Positions 63,634 to 64,000 of a DNA stretch of 64,000 nt are shown one piece after another; the first letter of the stretch is position 1; every line of letters begins with the position of its first letter. Under the pieces are notes generated by a model that was given only the letters and a program-made list of their open reading frames with translations, did not search any database and was not told the DNA's origin. The position numbers and the translations under genes are program-made. Source of the stretch: Gordionus sp. m RMFG-2023. Taxonomy: Eukaryota; Nematomorpha; Gordioida; Chordodea; Parachordodidae. The DNA is taken from positions 19,902,052 through 19,966,051 of the forward strand of contig NC_088776.1 of NCBI RefSeq assembly GCF_954871325.1. Direction: 5' to 3'.

Positions 63634-64000
63634 GTTCAAAATAATAATTATTTTTTCGCATACAAACTTTAGAGAACCACATTTTTTAAAATTTATGACT
63701 ATTTTCTAAAAATAATTAAATTAAATTAAAATATTTTCAAGATTGTTTTTGAATAAATTCTATGGCTGAGAACATATCTATATGCTATCTTGAGTAGCTG
63801 GCACCGTTAATTGGCAGTATAGAAAAATATCTAAATTTTCAAACAAAATGTTTCTTAATAAGCTTTAAAAGATTAGAAAATCAAAAGGTTTAATCTGGTT
63901 TACATACTTTCTTGAAGTTCGGTATAGGTTCGAGTAATAAATTGTTAGAGGTTCTGTAAACATTACCGGTTTATAGGTTAGGTTGAGGTTTTATAAACTT
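63634..64000. repeat. AT-rich DNA with GGTTCGG/GGTTTA motifs, right edge
   Basis: Motifs such as AGTTCGGTATAGGTTCGAGT and TTACCGGTTTATAGGTTAGG resemble the GGTTCA-rich element family, and 62720-62760 (TATCGGTTCAAGTTA) may be its other side. If so, the CCGGAC element is nested inside it. The window ends before its boundary. Confidence 0.4.

Overview
This is an extremely AT-rich stretch of a metazoan nuclear genome, crowded with transposable elements. Two host genes can be read through it exon by exon. The protein signatures are animal-like: the nuclear poly(A)-binding protein carries the metazoan '[13 protein letters not shown]' segment, and the LINE is an RTE-type element. The host introns are either about 40-350 bp or very large and full of transposons. 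I cannot name the species. An arthropod or another fast-evolving AT-rich animal would fit.

Layout. 1-1400: an old array of ~145-bp repeats that flips orientation. 2151-12234 (minus strand): a complete seven-exon PABPN1/Pabp2 gene (233 aa). Its 6.1-kb fifth intron holds a long-inverted-repeat element (about 6.67-10.64 kb), itself hit by two hAT-type elements. 12.6-26.05 kb: a nest of hAT elements and LTR elements. It contains a non-autonomous LTR element with a large minisatellite (13070-15943) and a hAT frame with perfect 8-bp duplications (16439-26051). That frame holds hAT-A (16523-18645) and hAT-B copy 1 (19915-25754), and the latter carries a Ty3/gypsy fossil (20844-24776). 28471-46253 (plus strand): a nine-exon gene for the exosome subunit RRP43/EXOSC8 (307 aa). 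Its 14-kb seventh intron holds a second copy of the long-inverted-repeat element (with an LTR element, 30887-34352, inside it) and an RTE LINE (about 37.4-40.6 kb). 47115-51364: hAT-B copy 2, carrying hAT-C (48306-50923). 51.7-57.0 kb: a second Ty3/gypsy fossil carrying MITEs. 57.3-64 kb: further MITEs, a perfect 94-bp-arm hairpin (59795-60079), a third hAT-B relative, and an 850-bp element with CCGGAC-rich ends (62776-63625).

How it fits together. The host content is two RNA-metabolism genes in opposite orientation: PABPN1 (nuclear poly(A) tail length control) and EXOSC8 (3'-5' RNA decay core). I infer no functional link from their proximity. Everything else is mobile DNA, mostly hAT. At least six insertions have readable 8-bp target duplications, and several nested insertions can be confirmed because a second copy in the same window preserves the empty site. 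The most unusual material is the long-inverted-repeat element family, which has a coding remnant I cannot assign, and the perfect hairpin.
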